Positions 30,731 through 40,244 are shown, counted from the first letter of the stretch. The stretch: DNA of 64,000 bases from Oceanimonas baumannii (GCF_002245495.1 NZ_NQJF01000014.1:51823-115822); one strand, 5' to 3'. Numbers and translations are program-made. The notes: generated by a model not told the origin, from the sequence alone.

Positions 30731-31114
30731 CACGACAGAGGTAGGTCTTTCAGCACCATAATCAGCCTGCAATAATCTAAAGTCGCGCTCTGGCAGTACT
30801 CGTCCAGCACCAAATGCAGCCATCCTCTGGACTTAACCATAGTCTGTTCTTACCTGAACGCGCGCCACTCAGCATTCATTAATGGCTGACCCGCTCAGGC
30901 ATGGAGGTGGCACTCACAGCGATCTCCCTAAGGTGAATGGAAGTTGCGGTAATATTCGCCATTGCCGCTGTAACATTCCGAATGCCCATCACTGCGCTCA
31001 AATTAGTAACATGATATCTTTTACTTGCCCCTGGAGTAACCATCGTGTCCTCAGACACCATGCCCCTTCCAGGTATTGATATTGCACCAGCTCCCAACAT
31101 AACCTGAGGCCCAG
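30731..31114. other. Intergenic region upstream of pcaQ
   Basis: 384 bases without a supportable gene. A 73-codon minus-strand frame (30879-31100) has no recognisable domain and no good ribosome site. The segment presumably contains the pcaQ promoter. It marks the junction between conserved housekeeping order and the aromatic catabolic island. Confidence 0.5.
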
Positions 31115-32044
31115 ATGATAGAGAACCGGATCAAGTTCCGTCACTTGCAATGCTTTATCGAGGTCGCCCGCCAGAACAGCGTCAGCCGGGCAGCCGATGT
31201 ACTGGCGCTGACCCAGCCGGCCGTGTCCAAGAAGTTGAAGGAGCTGGAAGACATGCTGGAGGTGCAGCTGCTGAAGCGCAGCAAGAAAGGGGTTGAGCTC
31301 ACCCAATTTGGTGAGGTGTTTCTAAGGTATGCTGGGGCCAGCATAACTGCTCTGCGCGAAGGCACAGAATGCATCGTACAAGCTCAGTTGAAAGGGAAAA
31401 CACGGCTTAACATTGGCGTGCTGCCCACCGTCGCTGCCAGCGTATTACCCAAGGCCATCATGCATTTTCGCACTTCGGGCATGGATATTACCCTCAATCT
31501 TGTCTCCGGTCCCAATACCCTACTACTGGGGCAACTACGGGTAGGTGAGCTCGACTTGGTTGTCGGCAGACTGGCCGAGCCAGAGCTGATGACAGGACTG
31601 TCGTTCCAGCATCTTTATTCGGAACGGATTACTTTCGTAGTCCGGCCTGGACATCCCCTGCTGGCAACCAACCCCTTCAATATCCAGGATATTCATCACT
31701 TCATCGTGCTATACCCTACGAAAGAGTCCATTATTGCCGCCTCAGCCGAACGCTTCCTGATCTCCAGGGGCGTTGGCCTGCCACCTGATCGTATTGAAAC
31801 CATCTCGGACTCGTTCAGTAAGGAATATATTCGCCAGAGCGATGCTATCTGGATCATTTCCCGAGGAGTGGTTGCAAGGGAAATAGAGGAAGGCGAACTG
31901 ATGGAACTGCCTCTGGACACCCGAGAAACCCTGGGGCCCGTTGGCCTGACTATACGGGCCGATACCATCCCCTCCCCGGCACTTCAACTATTTATGAACA
32001 GCGTGCGCAGTACGGCAACCCCCATTGAGAAGAAAGGGAGTTAA
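31115..32044 (+). CDS. pcaQ: LysR-type regulator of protocatechuate catabolism
   Basis: 309 residues. N-terminal winged HTH (FRHLQCFIEVARQNSVSRAADVLALTQPAVSKKLKELE, given here only as its beginning FRHLQCFIEVARQNS) and a C-terminal periplasmic-binding-like effector domain (VGVLP/LVVGRLAEP region) with GbpR/PcaQ-type features. PcaQ activates pca genes in response to beta-carboxymuconate pathway intermediates. Here it is not directly divergent from pca genes: the pch cluster lies between. A candidate PcaQ box is present before pcaL. Confidence 0.87.
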   Translation: MIENRIKFRHLQCFIEVARQNSVSRAADVLALTQPAVSKKLKELEDMLEVQLLKRSKKGVELTQFGEVFLRYAGASITALREGTECIVQAQLKGKTRLNIGVLPTVAASVLPKAIMHFRTSGMDITLNLVSGPNTLLLGQLRVGELDLVVGRLAEPELMTGLSFQHLYSERITFVVRPGHPLLATNPFNIQDIHHFIVLYPTKESIIAASAERFLISRGVGLPPDRIETISDSFSKEYIRQSDAIWIISRGVVAREIEEGELMELPLDTRETLGPVGLTIRADTIPSPALQLFMNSVRSTATPIEKKGS

Positions 32045-32116
32045 CAAAAACGTCGCTCCTGAGAATATCGGTAGTGAACCGACGTCAATCCTGACGGCTC
32101 ACAACACTGAACGAAC

Positions 32117-32139
32117 AAAGGGCGCAAAGCGCCCTTTTC
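32117..32139. terminator. Bidirectional terminator between pcaQ and the truncated MBL gene
   Basis: AAAGGGCGC-AAA-GCGCCCTTTTC hairpin with T-rich tail on the plus strand and a T-containing tail on the minus strand, lying between two convergent genes. Confidence 0.82.
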
Positions 32140-32161
32140 TTCATCTCCGGACCAAGCCGGT

Positions 32162-32956
32162 TTATTCGTAGAGATCGAGATCCTGGGCCAGTACAAATTT
32201 GCCATCGTAGTGTCTGGCCAGCTCTTCCACCATGTCTTCGTCTGTGGTGCCGAAGAACAGCGGGTGGTTCATCACCAGCAGGCCGGGCTCGACCTCCCTG
32301 GCGATCTCGGCCAGCTGGCTCGTGCTGGTATGGGCATGATACATGTACTTCTGCCAGTCTTCCGGCATGCGGGATATGGCGCCCTCGTGCATCACTTCGT
32401 GGATCAGAATGTCGGCGCCTCGGAAGTTCTCGTAGTTGGCTTCATCCTTACGGGTATCCCCGCTGATCACTATGGTCTTGGTGGGGGGGTCTACCCGGTA
32501 ACCGAATGACATGTCCGCATCCCAGCTGCCGTGGGGCACCCGGAACGCCTTGATGGTGACCTTGTCATCCTGGTGCACGATCTGGGTTTCGCTGATCTCG
32601 GTCACTTCACCCTTGTAACCATCGGCATTGGCCGGCTGGGTGCCATACAGACGGTGGTCGATATCATCCTGGAAGGCTTTCAGGGTGTTGTCGACCAAAC
32701 CTCGGGTGCCTTTGGGGCCGATCACCTGCTGGGGCTGATCCCGGCCCAGCACCCAGGGCCGCAACAGCAACTCGGGCAGGCCCAGCACATGGTCGGAATC
32801 GAGATGGGTAATAAATACCTTGTTCAGGCCACCATACATGGAGTCATTGGTGAACATCACGTCCTGAGGCATAAAGTCCTTGCCGGACAGCGCCTTGAGG
32901 TTGCGCACAAAACCGGGGCCGGCGTCGAACAGGTACATTTTCTTGTCGACCACCAC
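32162..32956 (-). pseudogene. Metallo-beta-lactamase-fold hydrolase, 5'-truncated
   Basis: 264 codons from a GTG at 32956. The zinc motif THLDSDHVLG (HxDxDH-type) and later H/D/H positions (VPHGSW, SGDTRKDE, MNHPLFFG) place it in the MBL-fold RNaseZ/arylsulfatase-like class. Relatives begin with a signal peptide and a GTGTP-type strand about 60-80 residues before YLFDAGPG; here this part is missing. An in-frame TAA stands 13 codons upstream of the GTG and the terminator of pchF lies right behind it. Either a decayed gene or a shortened reading frame using the AGGAGG at the junction; I consider it a pseudogene. Confidence 0.65.
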
Positions 32957-33015
32957 CAGAATGGCCTGGCCGGGATGCCTCCTTTATTGATGCTAACCAG
33001 TCCCACTGCAGGCAT

Positions 33016-33062
33016 AAAAAGGCCGGTACAGCTCTCCACTCAAAGCGGGTAACGTACCGGCC
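33016..33062 (-). terminator. Terminator of the pch operon
   Basis: GGCCGGTAC / GTACCGGCC (9-bp stem, 24-base loop) followed by TTTTT on the minus strand, 39 bases after the pchF stop and ahead of the truncated MBL gene. Confidence 0.75.
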
Positions 33063-33100
33063 ATCTTTGTTCACAGGGTGTTATCAGGCCCCCTGCCAGC

Positions 33101-34672
33101 TTACCAGTCGTTGAACTTGTCCAGATCGATACCGGACTTGCCCGGGGCCAGGATATTGTTGGGATCAAGGGCCTTCTTCAGTGTGTGCTCCAGGCGACGC
33201 TTGACCGGGCCATAGCTCTGGGCCACCCGCTCCATAAAGCGGGTATTGACCCGATACACGGCGTAGCCGCGCTTCTCAAACTCGTCGAGCAGCTCGTTAA
33301 AACAGGCGTCGGCACGCTTGGTTTCTTCCGGATTGGTGCGGTCATAAAGCACGTCGATGACGTGGTGCATGTCGCGCCAGCCCACAATAAACTCACCCAC
33401 GTAGTCCAGGCCGTGCTTATTGAGGATCTGTTTGGCCAGAGCATACTGCTTGTCGCACTCGCTGCCCCGGGCCTGACTGACCGGCGCAAACCACATGGAG
33501 CCACCGCCTCCGCGCCAGTTGTACAGGCCGAACTCCCGCAGGTTGGGCACACCGGACATCAGTTTAGCCCGATAGGTGAAGGGCTCGGTGCCGCCGGCTT
33601 CTTCCTCGGTGATGATCTTCCCCTTACCCAGTTGCTTCAGCGCCCCGGTCACTATGCTCCAGTTCACCTCCACCTGCTCAGGGGTGCCGTACAGGGCGCA
33701 GTAGACGTTCCAGGCCCCCAGGTGCTTGTCTTTCTGAATCTGCTTGAGAATGGCATCGGAGGTGGCTCCCGGTTCGCTAGTGTAGTCGGAACGCCGCACA
33801 CCGGCGGTGGAAGCTTCCCACAGCACGCCGGCGATCACCACCGAGTTGGGGATCACCTGGTTGATACGCAGAGGACGGATGAACTCGACGATCTCGGCGA
33901 TGTCGGTTTCTTCCTCAAACTGGATCTCAAAGGGCTTGATCACTGGCGGCTTGTGCATCAGCCAGAAACCCAGCTTGGTACAGATGCCATAGTTGGCCTG
34001 GGTGAACATGCCATCCAGGGTCGGGCCGTAGCCCCACTTGAATACCTGCTAGGCGTTATCGCCTTCTACCCCCCCCATGCCGGTGCGATATACCTCACCG
34101 TTGGCCAGGACCAGCTCCATGCCGCACTGCATCAGGAAGTGCTCGCCATACGGAGTGTAGCCCACGCCGCGATCCATGGTGTTGCCCAAGGGGCCGGCAA
34201 TGGCGGACGGCGCCGAGAACGACAGCATCAGCGGCAGGTTATTTTCCTGCAGGTAGTCGTACAGCTGCTGGTAGGTCACCCCCGGCTCAACCAGGGCCGT
34301 GCCCAGCTCGGCGTCCACATGGATGATCTTGTTCATTTTTTTCAGATCAAGAATGATCTGGCCGCGATGGTGGGGGGCGGTGCTGCCGTAACCGAAGTTG
34401 CGACCGGTAGACACAGTCCACACTGGGATCTTGTGCTCGTTACAGATTTTAACCACGCCCTGCACCTGCTCCACCGTGGTGGCGGTAACGGCGGCGGACG
34501 GCGCGTGCTCGGCGTCTTCACTGGGCATCATGATCTTGTTGTAGGGCTTTAGCTGAGCTTCTTCCACCAGCACGTTTTCGTCCCCCAACAGGGCTCGAAA
34601 CTTCTCGATGGCCTGATGGAACTCACCCTGTTCAACGTCGCGGGGCAATATCTTGTAGTTTTGTTCACTCAT
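33101..34672 (-). pseudogene. pchF: p-Cresol methylhydroxylase (4-cresol dehydrogenase) flavoprotein subunit, interrupted by an in-frame amber codon
   Basis: Oxidises p-cresol to 4-hydroxybenzyl alcohol and 4-hydroxybenzaldehyde, passing electrons to PchC. The reading frame spans 523 codons (PchF about 521): PCMH/VAO-type FAD domain with WTVSTGRNFGYG, then FKWGYGPTLDGMFTQANYG and the C-terminal substrate domain. Codon 208 is TAG (34049-34051) between EGDNA and QVFKWGYG, where relatives have tryptophan (TGG), so a single G-to-A change explains it. The frame is otherwise intact. The N-terminal 207-residue piece alone could not be active. Substrate could also be a para-alkylphenol or vanillyl alcohol; the neighbours favour p-cresol. 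Confidence 0.9.
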
Positions 34673-34686
34673 GAGATGGGTTTCCT

Positions 34687-35325
34687 TCAGATCTCAATGG
34701 AAAATGAAACATAGTGGCCGTTCGGAACAGCAGCCCGGGTCGGCGGCGCGGCACGCAGATAGCGACGACCCGGCTCGGGTGAAGTCAGAGCAAAGGCCAG
34801 GGCAGGCGCCCACTGAGGGCCGGCGGCCAGGATCTGCTCGCTCAGGGCGGAAGGCCGGTCGCACTCTTCACTCAGGGCGGCAAACTGACCGATGCAGGCG
34901 CCGGCGTCGGAGGTGACCGACAGACGGTGACGGGACTGCCCCCCCTCGGACACATGCTGACCAGACCAGTGCAGGCGGGCGCCGGCACTGCGGGCCAGGC
35001 TCAGGATCAGGGCGCCGCTGGCGTCATCCACCAAGCCGATAATGCGCTCATTCCGGGCACCGTGCAGTCGCTGCTGCAGGGCAGAAAGAAACTCCATACC
35101 GCTGTCGGTGCGCAACAGGATAGCACTCTGACCGGCCGGGTTGGCCCGTACGCCGGCCATGAAGGCGGCTTCGGCCTCGGCGCCGCTCACCAGCATCAGC
35201 AGAGGTTTTCCGGCGGGGCTGCCGGCCACCGGAGCGGCACTGGCCGACCCGGCTCGGCCCAAAGTCAGACCTGCCAGACCACCGAGAGCCATGCCCTTGA
35301 GAACGGAACGACGTTCGATACTCAT
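34687..35325 (-). CDS. pchX: PchX-like Tat-exported protein of the p-cresol cluster
   Basis: A 212-residue protein of unknown function located between pchC and pchF, exactly where pchX lies in the Pseudomonas pchACXF cluster. It has a twin-arginine signal (ERRSVLKGMALGGLAG, followed by a hydrophobic core and an ASA cleavage region near 30). The remainder shows no catalytic motif I recognise. It may help export or assemble the flavocytochrome in the periplasm; that is inference. AAGGAG precedes the ATG; the stop is 14 bp before pchF. Confidence 0.75.
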   Translation of the reverse strand: MSIERRSVLKGMALGGLAGLTLGRAGSASAAPVAGSPAGKPLLMLVSGAEAEAAFMAGVRANPAGQSAILLRTDSGMEFLSALQQRLHGARNERIIGLVDDASGALILSLARSAGARLHWSGQHVSEGGQSRHRLSVTSDAGACIGQFAALSEECDRPSALSEQILAAGPQWAPALAFALTSPEPGRRYLRAAPPTRAAVPNGHYVSFSIEI

Positions 35326-35327
35326 GC

Positions 35328-35657
35328 TTACTCCTTGACCGGGGCCGGTAACTGCTGAATATATTCACCCACCAGCTGCAATGCATCATCATCGATAAAA
35401 GAAGCAGGGAAGGCCGGCATGGCCCGAAACCCCTGACGCACAATAGTAGTGATATAGGCCGGCGGCAGGCCGCGTCCGGCCAATACCGGGCCAATGTCGC
35501 CATTGGTGTCATGACAGTGGCCACAGACCTTCTGATAAACGTTCTCACCGCTTTTCCACTGACCATCGCCACTGGCGCTGACAGAAAAAGCGACCAGAGC
35601 CGGCAGTGCCAACACGACAACGGCGAGGGACCTTGCCTTGGAACGAATCACGGACAT
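35328..35657 (-). CDS. pchC: p-Cresol methylhydroxylase cytochrome c subunit
   Basis: 109 residues with a Sec signal peptide (about 1-29, VSASG region) and a single CGHCH heme site (C45, C48, H49) plus probable distal ligand M80 (FRAMPAFP). It accepts electrons from PchF flavin in the periplasmic alpha2beta2 complex. AAGGAG lies 8 bases upstream of the ATG. It is two bases from pchX; all four pch genes share strand and spacing typical of one operon. Confidence 0.88.
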   Translation of the reverse strand: MSVIRSKARSLAVVVLALPALVAFSVSASGDGQWKSGENVYQKVCGHCHDTNGDIGPVLAGRGLPPAYITTIVRQGFRAMPAFPASFIDDDALQLVGEYIQQLPAPVKE

Positions 35658-35734
35658 CTTGGATGCTCCTTGCTTTATTTGTTAGGTAAAGGCAGTTGTT
35701 CCCCCGGCACACCGGGGGAATGGTCTTTAGAAAC

Positions 35735-37204
35735 TCAGAACGGATAGCGACGCGGTTCGTGCTGAACGGTGATCCAGTGATCAGTGGTGAACTCTTCAAT
35801 GGCCCATTCACCGTTGAAACGACCCAGACCGGAGCTCTTTTCGCCGCCAAAGGCCGCGTTGGGCTCATCGTTAACCGGCATGTCGTTAATGTGGGTCATA
35901 CCCGCATGAATGCCTTGGGCAAAGCGTACTCCCCGCTCCAGGCTGCCGGTAAACACGGCGCTGGACAGGCCATAGTCACTCCGATTAGCCAGCTCCAGGG
36001 CATGCTGCTCGTCGCAGGCCACCTGAATGCCCACCAGGGGGCCAAAGATTTCTTCTTTAGCGATGTCCATGTCTGCGGTCACATTGCCAAACACATGAGG
36101 CGGCAACACGTTACCCCGCGGCTCTCCGCTCACCAATACACTGGCGCCTTCCGCCTTGGCGGTTTCTATTTTGGCTAGCAGGCCCAGCAGCTGCTTCTGG
36201 TTGATCACCGGACCCACCACGGTGTCGGGCTTGCTTGGATCACCATAGGGCAACGCCTTGACCCGCTCGACGTAGCGACGAGTAAACTCTTCAGCCAAGG
36301 GCTGCTCCACGATGATGCGGTTGACCGCCATGCAGATCTGCCCCTGGTGCAGAAACTTGCCCACCACAGCAGCACTGACCGCCTGCTCTACGTCCGCATC
36401 GGCCAGCACCACGAAGGGACTGTTGCCGCCCAGCTCCAGGGCAACGTGCTTGAGGTGCTTGCCGCCACTGGCCAGCCGGCCAATATTGAGGCCGATCTCG
36501 GTGGAGCCGGTAAAAGAGATAAAGGCCGGCACCGGATGCTCGACAAAGGCATCGCCGATCTCTGCGCCGGAACCCACCACCACACTGAGCATACCGGCGG
36601 GCAGGCCGGCTTCTTCAAAAATGCGGGCAATCAGTAGGCCGCCGGTAACCGGGGTATCGCTGGCAGGCTTGACCACCACGGCGTTGCCCAGGGCCAGAGC
36701 CGGTGCCACGGAACGCTGGGTCAGATGCAGGGGGAAGTTCCAAGGGCTGATCACGCCCACCACGCCCAAGGGCTTGCGGTAGACCCGACTTTCCTTGCCC
36801 GGCACGCTGCTGGGCAGAATACGGCCGTGCACACGAGAGGGAAAGCTAGCGGCTTCAAGGGTAATGGCCCTGGCGGCGCCCCATTCGATCTGGGCCTTGA
36901 TACGGGTACTGCCCGACTCACGAATAATCCAGTCGACGATTTCATCCTTGCGCTGATCGAAAATCGCAACGGCCTTATGCAGCACGGCCGCGCGTGCTGC
37001 CGGCGCCATGGCGACCCAGGCAGCCTGGGCCTGGCGGGCGGCCTGGAAGGATTCGTCAAGGTCTTCCCGGGTCGCTAGGTTCAACTCCAGCAGGGTTTCC
37101 TGAGTAAAGGGATTCAGCACCTGTAGCTTGCGCTCCGAGCCGCCCGCCCGCCAGTGGCCGCCGAGGGGCTGCTGGTCGAAGTTCTGATAGGAACCGGTAG
37201 TCAT
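35735..37204 (-). CDS. pchA: 4-Hydroxybenzaldehyde (aromatic aldehyde) dehydrogenase
   Basis: 489 residues of the ALDH superfamily, catalytic E257 (ALELGG) and nucleophile C291 (GQICMAVNR), with a benzaldehyde/vanillin-dehydrogenase-like C-terminus ([18 protein letters not shown]). It oxidises 4-hydroxybenzaldehyde from PchCF to 4-hydroxybenzoate. The start at 37204 is favoured by AGAAGGA 8 bases upstream; an in-frame ATG at 37213 overlaps that site. It is first in the pchACXF operon and divergent from pcaL. Confidence 0.9.
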   Translation of the reverse strand: MTTGSYQNFDQQPLGGHWRAGGSERKLQVLNPFTQETLLELNLATREDLDESFQAARQAQAAWVAMAPAARAAVLHKAVAIFDQRKDEIVDWIIRESGSTRIKAQIEWGAARAITLEAASFPSRVHGRILPSSVPGKESRVYRKPLGVVGVISPWNFPLHLTQRSVAPALALGNAVVVKPASDTPVTGGLLIARIFEEAGLPAGMLSVVVGSGAEIGDAFVEHPVPAFISFTGSTEIGLNIGRLASGGKHLKHVALELGGNSPFVVLADADVEQAVSAAVVGKFLHQGQICMAVNRIIVEQPLAEEFTRRYVERVKALPYGDPSKPDTVVGPVINQKQLLGLLAKIETAKAEGASVLVSGEPRGNVLPPHVFGNVTADMDIAKEEIFGPLVGIQVACDEQHALELANRSDYGLSSAVFTGSLERGVRFAQGIHAGMTHINDMPVNDEPNAAFGGEKSSGLGRFNGEWAIEEFTTDHWITVQHEPRRYPF

Positions 37205-37571
37205 AAACAACATCCTTCTAAACGTATCGTTTATCGCGGGCAACGGATACCAAATGACCGAGTGCCCAGAACAATCAATGAGCCACATTATTTACCGAGG
37301 GATCATCCTTGCGCTCCGCTCCCTTGGTATTGCTCAAATGTTATTTCAATGTTACTCACAAAGGTAATGTTCCATTAACGATATTTAAAATGAAATTATT
37401 TCCTTCACACATATCAAATTGAATATAAAAGAGCCTTTTTATTCCTATCGGCTTTCAATCCACCTTGCCGGTCATACACTCGCCAGCTGAGTCATTTATT
37501 GGTCAATCTATAGTAACTGGTGCCCATACATTCCATTTTTGATATGGGTAACTCACAAATCCTTATTTTAC

Positions 37572-37587
37572 ATAACCATTACTTTAA
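37572..37587 (+). promoter_or_regulatory. Candidate PcaQ operator before pcaL
   Basis: ATAACC-ATTA-CTTTAA matches the published PcaQ box ATAACCn4GGTTAA at 10 of 12 fixed positions. It lies 49 bases before the pcaL start in the 430-bp pchA-pcaL divergent region, which is AT-rich and should hold both promoters. The gene order supports PcaQ control but no binding data exist. Confidence 0.45.
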
Positions 37588-37635
37588 GCAACATTGGAAG
37601 GCTAGCGCCTTAACTTGCCAATACAGGTCAACACC

Positions 37636-38814
37636 ATGACACAGACACTGGCTATCAACGGAGTTCATCTCCACTACCAACTGGAAGGGCCGGCCCATCT
37701 GCCATTGCTGGTCTTTTCCAATTCACTGGGCACGGATCTGAGGGTCTGGGATCCCCTGCTACCCCTGCTGGCGAACCAGTTCCGCTTTTTACGCTACGAC
37801 AAGCGGGGCCATGGTCTGTCTGCCTGCCCTGCCGGCCCCTACCGGCTTGATGACCATATCGACGATCTGATCGGTCTGCTCGATTCCCTGGGGTTTGAGC
37901 AGGTGGCGCTCTGTGGCCTGTCAGTGGGCGGCATGATCGCCCAGGGCGTGGCCGCCCGCCGACCCGGACTGGTCAGGGAACTTATCCTGTGTAACACCGC
38001 CCACAAAATTGGCCCTGCCCAAGGCTGGGAAGATCGTATTCAGGCCATTCGCCAGCACGGTATCGAAGCCGTTGCCGACGCCGTGATGGAGCGCTGGCTT
38101 GCCGCCGTTTTCCGCCAGCAGCGGCCCCAGGAGCTGGCGTTGTGGCGCAACATGCTGGTACGCACCCCGGTAGAAGGCTATGTGGCCACCTGTGCCGCCA
38201 TTCGTGATGCAGATCTGACCGACAGCAGCGCCCGACTGACCCAGCCTACCCTGTGTGTGGTGGGCGATCAGGACGGCGCCACTCCCCCGGAGCTGGTGCA
38301 AAGCACCGCCGCGTTGATTCCCGACAGCCGCTTTGAAGTGATCGCCAACGCAGGTCACCTGCCCTGCGTAGAGCAACCCGCCTCCCTGGCTGCCCTGATC
38401 ATCGATTTTCTGGGAGAGTACCGGCCCGGCCTTAATCGCCTTGATCTAGGAATGAAGGTACGCCGCTCGGTACTGGGCAACGCTCATGTGGATCGGGCTG
38501 AGTCTCGCAAGACCCCCTTTGACGAGCCCTTTCAGACCTTTATTACCGAAGGCGCCTGGGGATCTGTATGGAGTCGCACCGGCCTTAGCAAGCGAGATCG
38601 CAGCCTGCTGACCATAGCTCTCATGGCCGCCCTCGGCCATGAGGAAGAACTGGCCATGCACATTCGTGCCACCCGCAATACCGGCGCCAGCAAGGCCGAG
38701 GTGCTTGAAGTCTTGCTGCAAACCGCTGTATACGCTGGCGTTCCTGCCGCCAATACAGCGTTCCGCATCGCTAAGGACGTGTACAACGAATTCGAATCTC
38801 AAGAGGAGCAATAA
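37636..38814 (+). CDS. pcaL: Fused 3-oxoadipate enol-lactonase / 4-carboxymuconolactone decarboxylase
   Basis: A 392-residue bifunctional protein. Residues 1 to about 262 are an alpha/beta hydrolase (PcaD) with nucleophile S96 in GLSVGGM, an acidic D near 211-213 and H241 in NAGHLP. Residues about 273-392 are the PcaC decarboxylase (MKVRRSVLGNAHVDRA to ANTAFRIAKDVYNE). Together they convert 4-carboxymuconolactone to 3-oxoadipate. The ATG at 37636 is preferred (MTQTLAINGVHLHY) over a TTG at 37615. It is first gene of the pca operon, followed by pcaH 1 bp later. Such fusions are known as PcaL, mainly from actinobacteria and some proteobacteria. Confidence 0.94.
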   Translation: MTQTLAINGVHLHYQLEGPAHLPLLVFSNSLGTDLRVWDPLLPLLANQFRFLRYDKRGHGLSACPAGPYRLDDHIDDLIGLLDSLGFEQVALCGLSVGGMIAQGVAARRPGLVRELILCNTAHKIGPAQGWEDRIQAIRQHGIEAVADAVMERWLAAVFRQQRPQELALWRNMLVRTPVEGYVATCAAIRDADLTDSSARLTQPTLCVVGDQDGATPPELVQSTAALIPDSRFEVIANAGHLPCVEQPASLAALIIDFLGEYRPGLNRLDLGMKVRRSVLGNAHVDRAESRKTPFDEPFQTFITEGAWGSVWSRTGLSKRDRSLLTIALMAALGHEEELAMHIRATRNTGASKAEVLEVLLQTAVYAGVPAANTAFRIAKDVYNEFESQEEQ

Positions 38815-38815
38815 C

Positions 38816-39514
38816 ATGAGCGACATGACCAAAAGGGACTGGTCTAGCCATCCCGCCTTTATCTGCCCAGAATACAAGTCCTCCGTGTTGCGGGGCACGT
38901 CTCAAAACCTGATCAGGATCGATCCCGAGCTGGCCGAGCTGACCGGCCCGGCCTTTGGCCCCGAGGTCGTGGGCCCGCAGGATCACGACCTGACCAAAAA
39001 TGGCCAGGTCAACGGCGAGCCTCTGGGCGAACGTATCGTGGTCACTGGTCAGGTGTTTGACGAATTCGGCAAGCCGGTGCCCAACACCCTGATCGAAGTC
39101 TGGCAGGCTAACGCCGCCGGTCGTTATGTGCACAAGCGCGATCAGCACGACGCCCCGCTGGATCCCAACTTTCTGGGGGCCGGTCGCTGCCTGACCGACG
39201 CCGAGGGACGTTACAAGTTCTATACTATCAAGCCCGGCGCCTACCCTTGGGGCAACCACCCCAACGCCTGGCGCCCCAACCATATTCATTTCTCCCTGTT
39301 CGGGCCGTCCATCGCCACTCGTCTCGTGACCCAGATGTACTTCCCCGGCGATCCCCTGCTGCCCTATGACCCTATTTTTGAAAGCACCCCAGCCGGGGCC
39401 CGCGCTCGCCTGATCAGCGAGTTCTCCTTGGACGTGACCGAAGAGGGTTTCGCCCTGGGCTATATCTTCAATATTGTGCTGCGTGGCGTGAACGCCACCC
39501 CCGTGGAGGCCTGA
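38816..39514 (+). CDS. pcaH: Protocatechuate 3,4-dioxygenase beta subunit
   Basis: Catalytic subunit of the intradiol ring-cleaving dioxygenase; 232 residues. The non-heme Fe(III) ligands are visible with correct spacing: Y104 (AGRYVHKRD), Y143 (GAYPWGNH), H156 and H158 (PNHIHFS). It cleaves protocatechuate to 3-carboxy-cis,cis-muconate. A ribosome site AGAGGAG precedes the ATG, almost touching the pcaL stop. Confidence 0.97.
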   Translation: MSDMTKRDWSSHPAFICPEYKSSVLRGTSQNLIRIDPELAELTGPAFGPEVVGPQDHDLTKNGQVNGEPLGERIVVTGQVFDEFGKPVPNTLIEVWQANAAGRYVHKRDQHDAPLDPNFLGAGRCLTDAEGRYKFYTIKPGAYPWGNHPNAWRPNHIHFSLFGPSIATRLVTQMYFPGDPLLPYDPIFESTPAGARARLISEFSLDVTEEGFALGYIFNIVLRGVNATPVEA

Positions 39515-39517
39515 GCC

Positions 39518-40117
39518 ATGACCATGAAACAAACTCCTTCCCAGACAGTGGGCCCCTACTTCGCCTATGGCCTGACCGCTCAGCAGTATCATTACGACCA
39601 TGGCCAGGTGGCCGGCAGCCAGCTGGTGCAGGGCGAAGTGACGGGTGAGCGCATTCGCCTCACCGGCAAGGTCTATGATGGCGAAGGTGTCGCCATCGAC
39701 GACGCCATGATCGAAATCTGGCAGGCCAACGCTGCCGGCCGCTTTAACCACCCCCTGGATCAACGCGCCAGCCGCCCTTTGGCTCAGGGCTTTCTCGGCT
39801 TTGGCCGCTGTGGCACCGGCACCCGCGACGATCTGAGCTATGAGTTCAACACCCTCAAACCGGGGGCCGCACAGGACGGCCATGCGCCTTTTATTACCCT
39901 GGTGGTGTTTCTGCGCGGCCTGCTGAGCCATGCTTATACGCGCGTTTACTTTGAAGATGAAGCCGGTGCCAACGACGCCGACCCAGTGCTGAACCTGGTG
40001 CCAGCCAAGCGTCGCCATACCCTGATTGCCCGCCGCAACGAGACCGGCACTGGGGTCGAGTACCGCTTTGACATTCACATGCAGGGCGACAAGGAAACTG
40101 TATTTTTCGACGTGTAA
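39518..40117 (+). CDS. pcaG: Protocatechuate 3,4-dioxygenase alpha subunit
   Basis: 199 residues; the alpha subunit that pairs with PcaH. Typical PSQTVGPYFAYGL N-terminus and VFLRGLLSHAYTRVYF segment. GGAGG 8 bases upstream selects the first ATG (39518). It lies 3 bp after pcaH. Confidence 0.97.
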   Translation: MTMKQTPSQTVGPYFAYGLTAQQYHYDHGQVAGSQLVQGEVTGERIRLTGKVYDGEGVAIDDAMIEIWQANAAGRFNHPLDQRASRPLAQGFLGFGRCGTGTRDDLSYEFNTLKPGAAQDGHAPFITLVVFLRGLLSHAYTRVYFEDEAGANDADPVLNLVPAKRRHTLIARRNETGTGVEYRFDIHMQGDKETVFFDV

Positions 40118-40132
40118 TCAGAGCAGGGGCCT

Positions 40133-40161
40133 GAGCCGGGCAAGGCTTCCGGCCTCTTTTC
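40133..40161 (+). terminator. Probable terminator after pcaG
   Basis: GAGCCGG / CCGGCCTC stem with one bulge, 9-base loop, then TTTT. It would attenuate read-through into pcaB, which starts 83 bp on. Confidence 0.5.
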
Positions 40162-40244
40162 TACTCCGATGTCCCCGGTGCTGGCCGGTTGCCGGTATGC
40201 TGACATCTTGACCGTCCCATCACGATTGCGCAGCGAGACCATTC

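Noticed and set aside
30879..31100. 73-codon minus-strand frame upstream of pcaQ
   Set aside because: No motif or ribosome site; composition not convincing.
34049..34051. TAG in pchF as programmed pyrrolysine or selenocysteine-like recoding
   Set aside because: No pyrrolysine genes or structure nearby, and relatives have tryptophan; a TGG to TAG mutation is simpler.
38771..40078. 435-codon frame antisense to pcaHG
   Set aside because: pcaH and pcaG have iron-ligand motifs and ribosome sites; the antisense frame has none.
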